64,000 nucleotides of DNA from Oceanithermus profundus DSM 14977 (GTDB taxonomy: Bacteria > Deinococcota > Deinococci > Deinococcales > Marinithermaceae), in contig NC_014761.1 of the NCBI RefSeq assembly GCF_000183745.1, positions 558,001 to 622,000 on the forward strand, read 5' to 3'. Within the stretch, counting starts at the first letter, position 1; the number at the start of each line of letters is the position of its first letter. Of this stretch, positions 1 to 7,272 are shown piece after piece. The notes beneath the pieces were generated by a model. It was not told the origin of the DNA, searched no databases, and saw only the letters and a list, made by a program, of their open reading frames with translations. Made by a program: the position numbers and the translations under genes.

Positions 1-602
1 CCGAAGATCCGGAGAAGGTGCTGCGCCAGGCGCTGGAAGACATGAAGTCGGCCTACCGATCCGCCAAGAGCGAGGTCGCCGGGGTGATGGCCGAGGTGCG
101 CGGGATGCAGCGCGAGGCCGCCGGCTACCTGGAGATGGAGACGGTGTGGCGCGACAAGGCCAAGCGCGCCCTGGCCGAGGGGCAGGAGGAGCTGGCGCGC
201 GAGGCGCTCAAGCGGGCGCGGCAGGCGCGCGCCCTCGCCGACGACCTGAACGCCCAGGCGCAGGAGCAGGAGCAGATTGTGGCGCGCCTGCGGCAGCGGC
301 TGGCGGCGCTGGAAGCGAAGATCACCGAGGCGCGCGCCCAGCTGAAGCAGCTCAGCGCCCGCCAGAAGAGCGTGCAGGCGGCCGAGTCGGTGCGACGGGT
401 GAGCGCCCGCCTGGAGGCGCACCCCGCGGCCGAGGCCTTCGCCGAGATGGCCGAGCGGGTGGCCCAGATGGAAGACCGCCATCAGGCCCTCCTCGAGCTG
501 GACGGCGAAGACGAGCTGGCCGCGCAGCTGGAGGAGCTGGCCGACCCCGCGGTCGAGGCCGAACTCGAAGAGCTGAAGCGTGAGCTGGAGGCGTCGTCGT
601 GA
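1..602 (+). CDS. pspA: PspA/IM30 family protein, 5' end outside window
   Basis: The frame is open from the first base (codon phase starts at 3) and opens with residues EDPEKVLRQALEDMK, which match the internal start of PspA/IM30 proteins, so the first 20-odd codons lie upstream. The protein is almost entirely charged, heptad-like coiled coil, rich in Glu, Ala, Arg and Gln, as expected of this ESCRT-III-like membrane-remodelling family. PspA coats the inner face of the cytoplasmic membrane and limits damage under envelope stress. Its stop overlaps the start of the rhodanese gene by 4 bp (GTGA), so the two are co-transcribed. The promoter is not in the window. Confidence 0.85.
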   Translation, partial: EDPEKVLRQALEDMKSAYRSAKSEVAGVMAEVRGMQREAAGYLEMETVWRDKAKRALAEGQEELAREALKRARQARALADDLNAQAQEQEQIVARLRQRLAALEAKITEARAQLKQLSARQKSVQAAESVRRVSARLEAHPAAEAFAEMAERVAQMEDRHQALLELDGEDELAAQLEELADPAVEAELEELKRELEASS

Positions 603-1042
603 GCCGCTGGGTGGTGGCCGCGCTGGTCCTCGGCGTGCTCGGCCTCGCCGTGTGGGTGGTGGCGGGCCGGAACACCGGGGCGGCGGCCCTTCCTGAGGTG
701 CCGGCGGGCGGCTACGCCGAGATCACCGTGGGCACCCTCGGCAAGCTGCTGGAGACGCCCGAGGAGGAGCGCGGCTTCGTCCTTCTCAACGTGCACGTTC
801 CCTATGCGGGGGAGATCCCGGGCACCGACCTGGTCCTCCCCTACAACCGGCTGCCCGAGTTCGCGGACCGGCTCCCCCAGGACAAAGCGACGCCCATCGT
901 GCTCTACTGCCGCAGCGGGGCGATGAGCCGGATGGCCGCGAGGACCCTGGTGGAGATGGGGTACACGCGCGTCTACGACGTGCCCGGGGGCATGAACGCC
1001 TGGCGCGCCAGCGGCGGCGCCCTCGTCTTCGTGAAGCGCTGA
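599..1042 (+). CDS. membrane-anchored rhodanese-like domain protein
   Basis: A 147-residue protein with an N-terminal hydrophobic segment (about residues 4-22, either signal anchor or signal peptide) followed by a single rhodanese domain. The active-site loop is CRSGAMS with the sulfur-carrying Cys in the usual place, and the domain ends with the conserved VYDVPGGMNAW segment. Single-domain rhodaneses of this size carry sulfane sulfur on the Cys; the anchor suggests action on the periplasmic face. The GTG start overlaps the pspA stop, giving a two-gene transcription unit with pspA. The physiological sulfur donor or acceptor cannot be read from the sequence. Confidence 0.85.
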   Translation: MSRWVVAALVLGVLGLAVWVVAGRNTGAAALPEVPAGGYAEITVGTLGKLLETPEEERGFVLLNVHVPYAGEIPGTDLVLPYNRLPEFADRLPQDKATPIVLYCRSGAMSRMAARTLVEMGYTRVYDVPGGMNAWRASGGALVFVKR

Positions 1043-1064
1043 ACCCCGCACCCTCCCGTGCGCA

Positions 1065-1090
1065 CCCGACCCGGCGGCCGCCGGGTCGGG
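1065..1090 (+). terminator. perfect 26-bp palindrome after the rhodanese gene
   Basis: Two 13-bp arms (CCCGACCCGGCGG and its exact complement) meet with no spacer, 22 bp after the stop codon, followed by a weak T-containing tail (cctcgttt). The position and GC content fit a transcription terminator, although the U-tract is poor. The 11-bp repeat promoter of the next gene begins 5 bp later. Confidence 0.55.
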
Positions 1091-1094
1091 CCTC

Positions 1095-1127
1095 GTTTAC
1101 CTCCTGTTAACCTCGCCGCCCCAGGCT
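1095..1127 (+). promoter_or_regulatory. direct-repeat promoter of the DUF5666 lipoprotein gene
   Basis: GTTTAC (1095-1100) and GTTAAC (1106-1111) form an 11-bp direct repeat. After exactly 10 bp comes a -10-like CAGGCT (1122-1127), itself inside the palindrome CCAGGCT-GT-AGCCTGG. No -35 hexamer is present. The same geometry occurs at 2681 and 7221. Eleven-bp repeats that replace the -35 are the hallmark of OmpR/PhoB-family activation, and an OmpR-family regulator is encoded at 4546. Confidence 0.55.
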
Positions 1128-1145
1128 GTAGCCTGGAGGTTCAAG

Positions 1146-2618
1146 ATGAGGATCAAAGGAGTACAAGGTTTACTCGCACTCACCACGTTGTTGGTGCTCG
1201 CCGCCTGCGGCACCCAGCCCGGCGCGAACACCGCCACGTCGGTCACCCTCGCGGGTGTGGTGGGTGGCACGGACGCCAACCCCACGCTTTCGGGTCAGGC
1301 GCTCGACCTTTCGTCGGCCAGCGTCACCGTCAACGGCGACGCCGTGCAGACGAGCGTGCGGCCCGGCATGTTCATCTACGCCCAGGGTGTGAGCCAGGGC
1401 GGCACCACCCGGGTGCAGTCGGTGGACGTGCAGATCGAGGTCAAGGGTCCGATCGAGAGCGTCGACGTCGCCGCCTCCCTGCTCACCCTGGTCGGGCAGA
1501 CCGTGAGCGTGGACGCGCTCACCCGCATCTACGAGGAGAACCCCGACGACACCTACACCACGCTGGCCCTCGCCGATCTGCAGCCGGGCGACTACGTCGA
1601 GGTCTCGGGCACCCGCCAGGCCGACGGCTCGGTGCTGGCCACCCGGATCGAGCGCAAGCTGGTGAGCTCCAGCGACCCCGAATACGGGCAGGTGGAGGTC
1701 AAGGGCACCGCGACCAACCTCGACACGACCGCGATGACCTTCGATCTGGGGGCCTATGCGGTGGATTACAGCGGAGCCACCGTCGAGGGCACCCCGGCCG
1801 AGGGCGCGTTCGTCGAGGTCAAGGGCCAGATCGACACCGCGGCGATGACGATCACCGCCACCAAGGTGGAGTTCAAGTCCGGGGACGCGGGGATGGACCA
1901 CGACGGCGACAAGGCGGAGCTCTACGGTCCGGTGGTCAACCTGGACGAGGCGGCCATGACCTTCGAGCTCGGCGGCTTCCTGGTCGACTACGGCAGCGCC
2001 ACCCTCGAGGGCACGCTCGCCGAGGGCGCTTACGTCGAGGTGAAGGGCACCTTTGACGCCGACGATCCCGCACTGATCCACGCCACCAAGGTGGAGGTCA
2101 AGTACGAGGACGGCGGCGAGGGCTCGAGCTACGGCGAGGTCAAGGGGCCGGTCGAGGCCATCGACACGGCCGCGATGTGGATCACCGTGGCGGGCCAGAC
2201 CTTCTGGGCCGACGCCAACACCATCGTCAAGCAGGACGACCCCGACGGCCCGCTCAGCTTCGATCAGGTGCAGGTCGGCGACTGGGTCGAGGTCAAGTAC
2301 GGCGACGCCACCGACGCCGACGGCCGCTTCTACGCCACCAAGATCGAGGTCAAGGGCGGCGCCTCGGACGGCGAGGGCCACGAGGGCTACCATGAGCTCG
2401 AGGGTGCGGCCGCCGGCGTGGACGCCGCGGTGATGACCTTCCAGCTCGGCGGCTACACCGTGGTCGTGAACGACGCCACCGTCTACGAGGTCTTTGACGC
2501 CTACGTCTCCGCCGCCGACTTCTGGAACCAGCTCGGCGAGGGCGACCGCGTCGAGGTGAAGGGGAACGTCGACGAGAACGGCGACTTCCTGGCCGTCAAG
2601 ATCGAGCGCAGCAACTGA
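1146..2618 (+). CDS. lipoprotein with about six DUF5666-type repeats
   Basis: A 490-residue protein starting with a signal peptide ending in a lipobox (LVLAAC, Cys about residue 21), so it is probably anchored to a membrane facing the periplasm. The rest is about six modules of 65-90 residues. The typical module begins G-P-V-x3-D-x2-AMTF-x-LGG and ends G-x-x-VEVKG...ATKVEVK, the pattern of DUF5666 beta-domains. Composition is acidic. The ATG is preceded by GGAGGT at good spacing. It is a separate unit, with a palindrome terminator on each side and its own direct-repeat promoter. A second DUF5666-like protein is encoded at 6454 in the same locus. The molecular function of DUF5666 is not known to me. 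Confidence 0.8.
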   Translation: MRIKGVQGLLALTTLLVLAACGTQPGANTATSVTLAGVVGGTDANPTLSGQALDLSSASVTVNGDAVQTSVRPGMFIYAQGVSQGGTTRVQSVDVQIEVKGPIESVDVAASLLTLVGQTVSVDALTRIYEENPDDTYTTLALADLQPGDYVEVSGTRQADGSVLATRIERKLVSSSDPEYGQVEVKGTATNLDTTAMTFDLGAYAVDYSGATVEGTPAEGAFVEVKGQIDTAAMTITATKVEFKSGDAGMDHDGDKAELYGPVVNLDEAAMTFELGGFLVDYGSATLEGTLAEGAYVEVKGTFDADDPALIHATKVEVKYEDGGEGSSYGEVKGPVEAIDTAAMWITVAGQTFWADANTIVKQDDPDGPLSFDQVQVGDWVEVKYGDATDADGRFYATKIEVKGGASDGEGHEGYHELEGAAAGVDAAVMTFQLGGYTVVVNDATVYEVFDAYVSAADFWNQLGEGDRVEVKGNVDENGDFLAVKIERSN

Positions 2619-2646
2619 GCCGACACCATCGTGCACCTGCTTTCCG

Positions 2647-2681
2647 CGCCGCCGCGGGGTCCTGTGGACCCCGCGGCGGCG
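2647..2681 (+). terminator. 16-bp-stem terminator hairpin
   Basis: A perfect 16-bp GC-rich stem (2647-2662 with 2666-2681) with a TGT loop follows the DUF5666 gene by about 30 bp. The last base of the stem is the first base of the next promoter's direct repeat, so terminator and promoter abut exactly and the short TTT tail belongs to both. Confidence 0.7.
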
Positions 2682-2713
2682 TTTACCTGGCGTTAACGCC
2701 GCGACCCTAGGCT
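2681..2713 (+). promoter_or_regulatory. direct-repeat promoter of the yceI-cytochrome-two-component operon
   Basis: GTTTAC (2681-2686) and GTTAAC (2692-2697) are spaced 11 bp apart, followed after 10 bp by TAGGCT (2708-2713) as -10. The leader to the ATG at 2755 is about 35 nt. Because the operon includes the response regulator, this site would make the regulator autoregulated if it is the cognate box (inference). Confidence 0.6.
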
Positions 2714-2754
2714 TTGTAAGGGAAGGAACGTTTGTGTTGGGGGAGGGAGTGGAG

Positions 2755-3294
2755 ATGCGAACGAAAGCTTGGTGGTTCCTGCTGATTGTGGCCTTCGCGC
2801 CGGTGCTGGCGGCGAACGCCTACGACGTCAGCGGCCACATCGTCTACGAAGCCAAGGGCCCGATCGGCGCGTTCAAAGGGGAGAACACCGCGGTCAGCGG
2901 CGCGCTGACCTGGGACCCGGAGCAGCAGACCGCCTCGGGCCGCGTCTGCGTCGACCTGGCGGCCTGGGACTCGGGCGAGCCGCTGCGCGACAAGCACACC
3001 CGCACCATGTTCGAGACCGACGTCTACCCGGAGGCCTGCTTCGAGCTCGAGGGCGTGCGCCCCGGGGCGGCGGCCGACGAGATCGTCCTGGAGGGCCGGC
3101 TTTCGATGCACGGCGTCACGTTGCCGCTGGAGATTCCCGGCAAGCTCGTGCAGAAGGCGGACGGCCGGCTCTACTTCGCGGGCTACTTCGAGACGAGGAT
3201 CACCGACTGGGGGATGAAGCGGCCCAGCATGATGGGCTTCAAGGTGCGGGACCTGGTCAAGGTGTGGGTCTACGGTGAGGGGGTGCCGCAATGA
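2755..3294 (+). CDS. YceI family periplasmic protein
   Basis: A 179-residue protein with a clear Sec signal peptide (RTKAWWFLLIVAFAPVLAANA) and a YceI lipocalin-like domain: it begins YDVSGHIVYEAKGPIGAFKG, has HTRTMFETDVYPEACFEL in the middle and MHGVTLPLEI late. YceI proteins bind long isoprenoids or amphiphiles in the periplasm, and several sit next to cytochromes, as here. I chose the ATG at 2755 over an upstream TTG because it carries a GGAG ribosome site and starts the signal peptide cleanly. It overlaps the cytochrome gene by 4 bp (ATGA), the first step of a tightly coupled six-gene operon. Confidence 0.85.
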   Translation: MRTKAWWFLLIVAFAPVLAANAYDVSGHIVYEAKGPIGAFKGENTAVSGALTWDPEQQTASGRVCVDLAAWDSGEPLRDKHTRTMFETDVYPEACFELEGVRPGAAADEIVLEGRLSMHGVTLPLEIPGKLVQKADGRLYFAGYFETRITDWGMKRPSMMGFKVRDLVKVWVYGEGVPQ

Positions 3295-4112
3295 CGCTGC
3301 CCCGCTGGAGCTGGCTCGCGTTGCTCCTGCTCCTCGGCCTGGTGCTGGCCGAAGGCGGGCGCTACCTCTGGGTGACCGTGGACCCCGAGACGCAGGCGCT
3401 GGGCCTCTCCGACGGCTCGCCGCTGCCGGCGGGGCTCGAGGGCCGCGTCGTGCCCGGTCAGTTCGTCGAGGTGAAGAACGGCCGCTTCGAGATCAAGAAG
3501 GACTGGCGGCCGCCGCTGGACATCGAGAAGACCTTCGTCCATCAGGACGCGCGCCGCGTCGTCTTCAGCCACGAGCGCCACTTCGCGGCGTTGGGGGCCA
3601 AGGGCGCCGCCTGCGAGGCCTGCCACGCCAGCCTGGACGAGGCCGTGAGCTGGCCCAGCCGCGCCCCCGACCCCGCGCTCGAGCCCCACGCCGAGGCCTC
3701 CCAGGGGCGGTTCTGTTCGACCTGCCACGACGGGGAGCGGACCGTCCTCGACGTGACCGCGAAGATGGAAGGGGCCCGCCCGCCGGTGGACGCGCGCATC
3801 TTCACCGCCTTCGGCCGCAGCGGCGACGAGAGCTGCAGCCGCTGCCACGCGCCCAAAGACCACGGGCAGGACTTCGTTCCCTGGCACGGCGAGGGGGCCG
3901 AGGACGGCCGCGCGGCCGCGAACTGCAGCAGCTGCCACCGCGGCGCCGAGGCGATCACGCCGGAGGAGACCCGGCAGGCGCAGGCGTTCTATCATGATCA
4001 GATGAAGCTGTTGCGTGACCCCGAGAACGAGCAGGCGTTCAACACCACGTTGCCGAACAACTTCTGCGCCTACTGCCACGGCCTCGACCTCAAGGCCTGG
4101 AGGGGGGACTAG
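3291..4112 (+). CDS. pentaheme c-type cytochrome
   Basis: A 273-residue protein with an N-terminal hydrophobic segment (about residues 7-22; uncleaved anchor or signal peptide) and five CXXCH heme-binding motifs at about residues 108, 142, 182, 212 and 260 (CEACH, CSTCH, CSRCH, CSSCH, CAYCH). The spacing and Cys/His-rich body resemble small multiheme electron-transfer proteins of the cytochrome c3/c7 superfamily rather than any enzyme I can name. It should sit on the outer face of the cytoplasmic membrane and pass electrons. It is translationally coupled to yceI and followed after 2 bp by a small membrane protein and the two-component genes. Confidence 0.8.
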   Translation: MTLPRWSWLALLLLLGLVLAEGGRYLWVTVDPETQALGLSDGSPLPAGLEGRVVPGQFVEVKNGRFEIKKDWRPPLDIEKTFVHQDARRVVFSHERHFAALGAKGAACEACHASLDEAVSWPSRAPDPALEPHAEASQGRFCSTCHDGERTVLDVTAKMEGARPPVDARIFTAFGRSGDESCSRCHAPKDHGQDFVPWHGEGAEDGRAAANCSSCHRGAEAITPEETRQAQAFYHDQMKLLRDPENEQAFNTTLPNNFCAYCHGLDLKAWRGD

Positions 4113-4114
4113 CC

Positions 4115-4549
4115 GTGAACTGGTTGCGCAAGCGTTTTCCCGCACTGGTGATGCTCTGGATCGCCGGCAGCTTCGGCATGCTCGCGCTCGAGCTGCTGAT
4201 GACCGGGCACACCGAGGAGACCCAGATCCTGGGCGTGCTCGCCAGCGCGGCCGGAGCGCTGATCGCGCTGCTGGCGCTCCTCGTGCCCCGGCTACGGGTC
4301 GGCTGGCTGGTGGGTTTCTTGGTCGTGGGCCTCTTCGGGCTCGTGGGCACCGCCCTGCACTGGGAGGAGGCCGGCGAATCGGAGGGGGCCGCTTACACGG
4401 CCGCGCGGTACGATGACGACGAGGGCGAGGACGGAGAGGACGGAGAGGCCGCGCCGCCGCCGCTGGCGCCGCTGGGCCTGACGGGGCTGGCCGCGCTGGG
4501 CGGGCTGGCGCTCTACGCGCGTGAAGAGGAGGCCGAGGAGGTCGGATGA
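4115..4549 (+). CDS. small membrane protein with acidic loop, unknown function
   Basis: A 144-residue protein with three N-terminal hydrophobic helices (about residues 10-29, 40-59, 64-85), then an acidic, low-complexity stretch rich in Asp, Glu and Gly (about 95-115), then another hydrophobic segment (about 119-135) and a charged tail. I do not recognise the family. It starts with GTG 2 bp after the cytochrome stop and its stop overlaps the response regulator start (ATGA). It could be an accessory membrane partner of the cytochrome or of the sensor kinase; this is inference from position only. Confidence 0.6.
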   Translation: MNWLRKRFPALVMLWIAGSFGMLALELLMTGHTEETQILGVLASAAGALIALLALLVPRLRVGWLVGFLVVGLFGLVGTALHWEEAGESEGAAYTAARYDDDEGEDGEDGEAAPPPLAPLGLTGLAALGGLALYAREEEAEEVG

Positions 4550-5208
4550 GGATCCTGCTGGTCGAGGACGAGGCGTCGCTGCGCGAGCCGATGGCGGCCT
4601 ACGTGCGCAGCATGGGGTACGACGTCGACGAGGCCGATTCCATCGAGGCGGCCCGTGAGGCGCTCTACGACGCCGAGCCCGACCTGGTGATCCTCGACGT
4701 GATGTTGCCCGAAGGCGTGGACGCGGGCTTCGAGTTCGCCAGCGAGCTGCGCGAAGCGGGGTTCGACGGCCCGGTGCTCTTCATCACCGCGCGCGACGCG
4801 GTGGAGGACCGGGTGCGCGGCCTCGACCTGGGCGGCGACGACTACCTGACCAAGCCCTTCAGCCTCGAGGAGCTGGCCGCGCGGGTCCGGGCGCTGCTCA
4901 GGCGGCAGGGATCGGTGCGCCGCAGCTTCTTCGAGCGCGGGCCCCTGCGCGTGGACTACGCGGCGCGCAAGGTGCACTGGCAGGGGCGCGAGGTCGCCCT
5001 CTCGGGGCGCGAGTTCGCGCTCATCGAGCTCTTCTCGCTCCACCCGGACCGGGTCTACAGCGCCGAGGAGCTGCTCGAGCGCCTCTTCCCGGGCACCGAC
5101 TCGGGGCTCAAGATCGTGCGTGTCTACGTGCACCGCCTGCGCACCAAGCTGGGCCCCGAGGTGGTGCAGACGGTGGCCGGCGGGTACCGGCTGGGGTTGG
5201 AACCGTGA
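4546..5208 (+). CDS. OmpR-family response regulator
   Basis: A 220-residue two-domain regulator. The receiver domain has the acidic pocket (E7-D8), the phosphoacceptor Asp at residue 51 (LVILDVMLPEG) and the YLTKPF Lys near residue 104. The C-terminal half is a winged-helix DNA-binding domain (ALSGREFALIELF, then VRVYVHRLRTKLG and VVQTVAGGYRL). OmpR/PhoB regulators bind 11-bp direct repeats as tandem dimers, and three such repeats lie in this locus (1095, 2681, 7221). It overlaps the upstream membrane protein gene and the downstream kinase gene by 4 bp each. Confidence 0.95.
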   Translation: MRILLVEDEASLREPMAAYVRSMGYDVDEADSIEAAREALYDAEPDLVILDVMLPEGVDAGFEFASELREAGFDGPVLFITARDAVEDRVRGLDLGGDDYLTKPFSLEELAARVRALLRRQGSVRRSFFERGPLRVDYAARKVHWQGREVALSGREFALIELFSLHPDRVYSAEELLERLFPGTDSGLKIVRVYVHRLRTKLGPEVVQTVAGGYRLGLEP

Positions 5209-6461
5209 GCCTGAGGCTGCGCATCGCTCTGGGCACCGCGGCCATCGCCGCGGTGGCTGCGGGGCTGCACTTCGTGGTCGGCTACCTCAGCTTCTCGGAG
5301 CTGTTGCGCGAGGACATCCAGCGCGACCTCGAGGTCTGGTCGGGGGCGGTGGCCGGCACCCTGGTCTTCCAGCAGGGGCGGCCGGCGCTCGCGGGCTCCG
5401 ACTGGCCCTGGGTGAGCGCCGGCGGTTCGCTGGGCTTCCGCGTGCGCAAGGGCAACGTCATCTACATCGAAGGCGGGGTGCTGCCCGAGGCGCAGGACCC
5501 GAACTGGGTCTGGACGGAGAAGCCCCTGCAGGACGGTTACGTGCTCGAGGTGGTGGCCTACGTGGGCGAGTACCGCAAGGCGCTGGCGGGGCAGCTGCGG
5601 GCGGGCCTGGTGAGCCTTCCGCTCGTCGTCCTGCTCGCCAGCGGCCTGGGCTGGTGGCTCGCGGGGCGCATCGCCCGCCCCATCGGCCAGCTCTCCGACG
5701 CGGCCGACGCGCTCTCGTCGATGCGCTTTCCCGACCCGGTGCCCCCGCCGCCGGGCGGCGACGAACTCTCGCGCCTGGCGCGCAGCTTCAACCGGATGGT
5801 CTACGCGGTGCGCGAAGCGCTGGAGCGCGAGCGCGCCTTCACCCGCTACGCTTCGCACGAGCTGCGCACCCCGCTGGCCACGATGCAGGCGCAGCTCGAG
5901 GCCCTGGAAGCGGGGCTCACCCCTCAGGAGCGGGCGCTGCCGGAGGCGCGCAAGGCGATCGAGCGGATGCGCGGCATCCTGGAAGGGCTGCTGACGCTGA
6001 GCCGCGAGCCCCAGGTGACGCTCGAGCCCCTGCCCGCGGGCGCGGTGCTGCGCTCGCTGGTCGGGGGCCTGGGCGAGGCCGCACGGCGCGTGCGCCTCGA
6101 CCTGCCCGACGAGGAGGTCTGGGTCGTGGGCGACGAAGAGCTCCTCAGGCGCGCCGTCGGCAACCTGATCGACAACGCGCTCAAGTACAGCGAGGGACCG
6201 GTGGAGGTCCGCCTGGCCGCCGAGGGGGGCGAGGCCGTCCTCAGCGTGCGCGACCACGGCGACGGCGTCGCCGAGGACCAGCTCGAGCGCCTGGCCGACC
6301 CCTTCGTGCGCTTTCACACCCGCGTCGCGGGCACCGGCCTGGGGCTTTCGCTTTCCAAGCAGGCGGCCCGTGCCATGCGCGGCCGCCTCGGCTTCGAGCC
6401 GGCGCGGCCGGGGCTCCGCGCCTGGCTGCGCCTGCCGCTCGTGGAGGACGCCGATGCCTAG
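5205..6461 (+). CDS. sensor histidine kinase
   Basis: A 418-residue membrane kinase. A first membrane helix lies near residues 5-25, then an extracytoplasmic sensor region of about 100 residues, a second helix near 130-150, a HAMP-like linker, the H-box RYASHELRTPLA with phosphorylated His at about residue 218, then the N-box (NLIDNALKY), DHGDG and GTGLGLS ATP-binding motifs. The arrangement is that of a classical EnvZ/PhoR-type kinase whose partner is the adjacent response regulator. The sensor domain is not one I recognise, so the signal is unknown; the cytochrome, YceI and PepSY neighbours suggest a redox, metal or envelope cue (inference). Confidence 0.93.
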   Translation: MSLRLRIALGTAAIAAVAAGLHFVVGYLSFSELLREDIQRDLEVWSGAVAGTLVFQQGRPALAGSDWPWVSAGGSLGFRVRKGNVIYIEGGVLPEAQDPNWVWTEKPLQDGYVLEVVAYVGEYRKALAGQLRAGLVSLPLVVLLASGLGWWLAGRIARPIGQLSDAADALSSMRFPDPVPPPPGGDELSRLARSFNRMVYAVREALERERAFTRYASHELRTPLATMQAQLEALEAGLTPQERALPEARKAIERMRGILEGLLTLSREPQVTLEPLPAGAVLRSLVGGLGEAARRVRLDLPDEEVWVVGDEELLRRAVGNLIDNALKYSEGPVEVRLAAEGGEAVLSVRDHGDGVAEDQLERLADPFVRFHTRVAGTGLGLSLSKQAARAMRGRLGFEPARPGLRAWLRLPLVEDADA

Positions 6462-7212
6462 GTGGATGCGCGCCCTCGCCGCCGCACTGTTGCTGGCGCG
6501 CCTGCTGCCCGGCGGGGCGCTGGCCGCCGGCGCGCCCGACGCGGCGGCCCCTGCGTACGCCGCCGACGCCGGGCCGCAGACGGACGCCGCGGGGCCCGTT
6601 CTGAACGACGATGACGACGACGGCGGCGACGACGGCGGTGGCGGCGGCCACGACGACGACGGATCCGACGACGGCCACGAAGACGGGTCGGGCAGCGACG
6701 ACGGCCACGAAGACGACGGGCACGAGACCTACGACCGCCAGTACAGCTTCTACGGGCAGGTCCGCTGGTCGGGCGAGCGCACCATCGTGGGCAACCGCGA
6801 GCTCGTCGGAGACGACCCCTGGCTGCCCTACCTGGCGCCGGGCATGCGGCTCGAGGTCAAGGGCGAGGCCCAGGGCAGCCGCATCCTCGTCACCGAGATC
6901 GAGATCAAGTACCCGACGGCCTGGGCCTACTACCTGGGCCCGGCTCAGGTGATCGGCCTCGAGGGCGGCTGGATCCGCGCCTGGCTCTCGGGCTCGGCGG
7001 GGCGCGACCTCTTCAAGCTGCTGCCCGCGGCCGGCGAAACCACCCCGGTGCTGGTGGCCTGCTACGAACGCGGCAGCTGGCGTTCGGTGCCGCTCGGCCT
7101 GCGCCCCGACGCCCGCCCCCCCACCGACGGCTGGTGGCGGCTTTCCGGCCGCCTCAGCGGCTCCGGGGTCTCCTGGACGCTCGCCGGCCGGTTGCCGGGC
7201 GACTGCGACTGA
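6454..7212 (+). CDS. secreted DUF5666-like protein with Asp/His/Gly-rich region
   Basis: A 252-residue protein with a signal peptide (WMRALAAALLLARLLPGGALAA), then a low-complexity region of Asp, Gly and His (about residues 50-90), which looks metal-binding, and then one DUF5666-like module (SFYGQVRW, MRLEVKGEAQGSRILVTEIEIKY) and a beta-rich tail. The ATG at 6454 follows GTGGAGGA and overlaps the kinase stop by 8 bp, making it the last gene of the 2755-7212 operon. Its relation to the 1146 lipoprotein suggests both are effectors of the same response. Binding of divalent metal by the acidic/His tract is an inference. Confidence 0.75.
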   Translation: MPRWMRALAAALLLARLLPGGALAAGAPDAAAPAYAADAGPQTDAAGPVLNDDDDDGGDDGGGGGHDDDGSDDGHEDGSGSDDGHEDDGHETYDRQYSFYGQVRWSGERTIVGNRELVGDDPWLPYLAPGMRLEVKGEAQGSRILVTEIEIKYPTAWAYYLGPAQVIGLEGGWIRAWLSGSAGRDLFKLLPAAGETTPVLVACYERGSWRSVPLGLRPDARPPTDGWWRLSGRLSGSGVSWTLAGRLPGDCD

Positions 7213-7220
7213 GGCCGGGG

Positions 7221-7253
7221 CTTTACCCAAGCTTTACACGCCGCCTCCACAAT
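7221..7253 (+). promoter_or_regulatory. direct-repeat promoter of the PepSY gene
   Basis: CTTTAC occurs twice (7221-7226 and 7232-7237), exactly 11 bp apart, followed after 10 bp by CACAAT (7248-7253) as -10. This is the same geometry as at 1095 and 2681. It also decides the start codon: an ATG at 7252 would lie inside the -10, so translation must begin downstream at 7273. Confidence 0.6.
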
Positions 7254-7272
7254 GCCCGTGGAGGTGGATGAG

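Noticed and set aside
7252-7272. Upstream ATG for the PepSY gene
   Set aside because: It lies inside the -10 box CACAAT; ATG 7273 has the ribosome site and starts the signal peptide.
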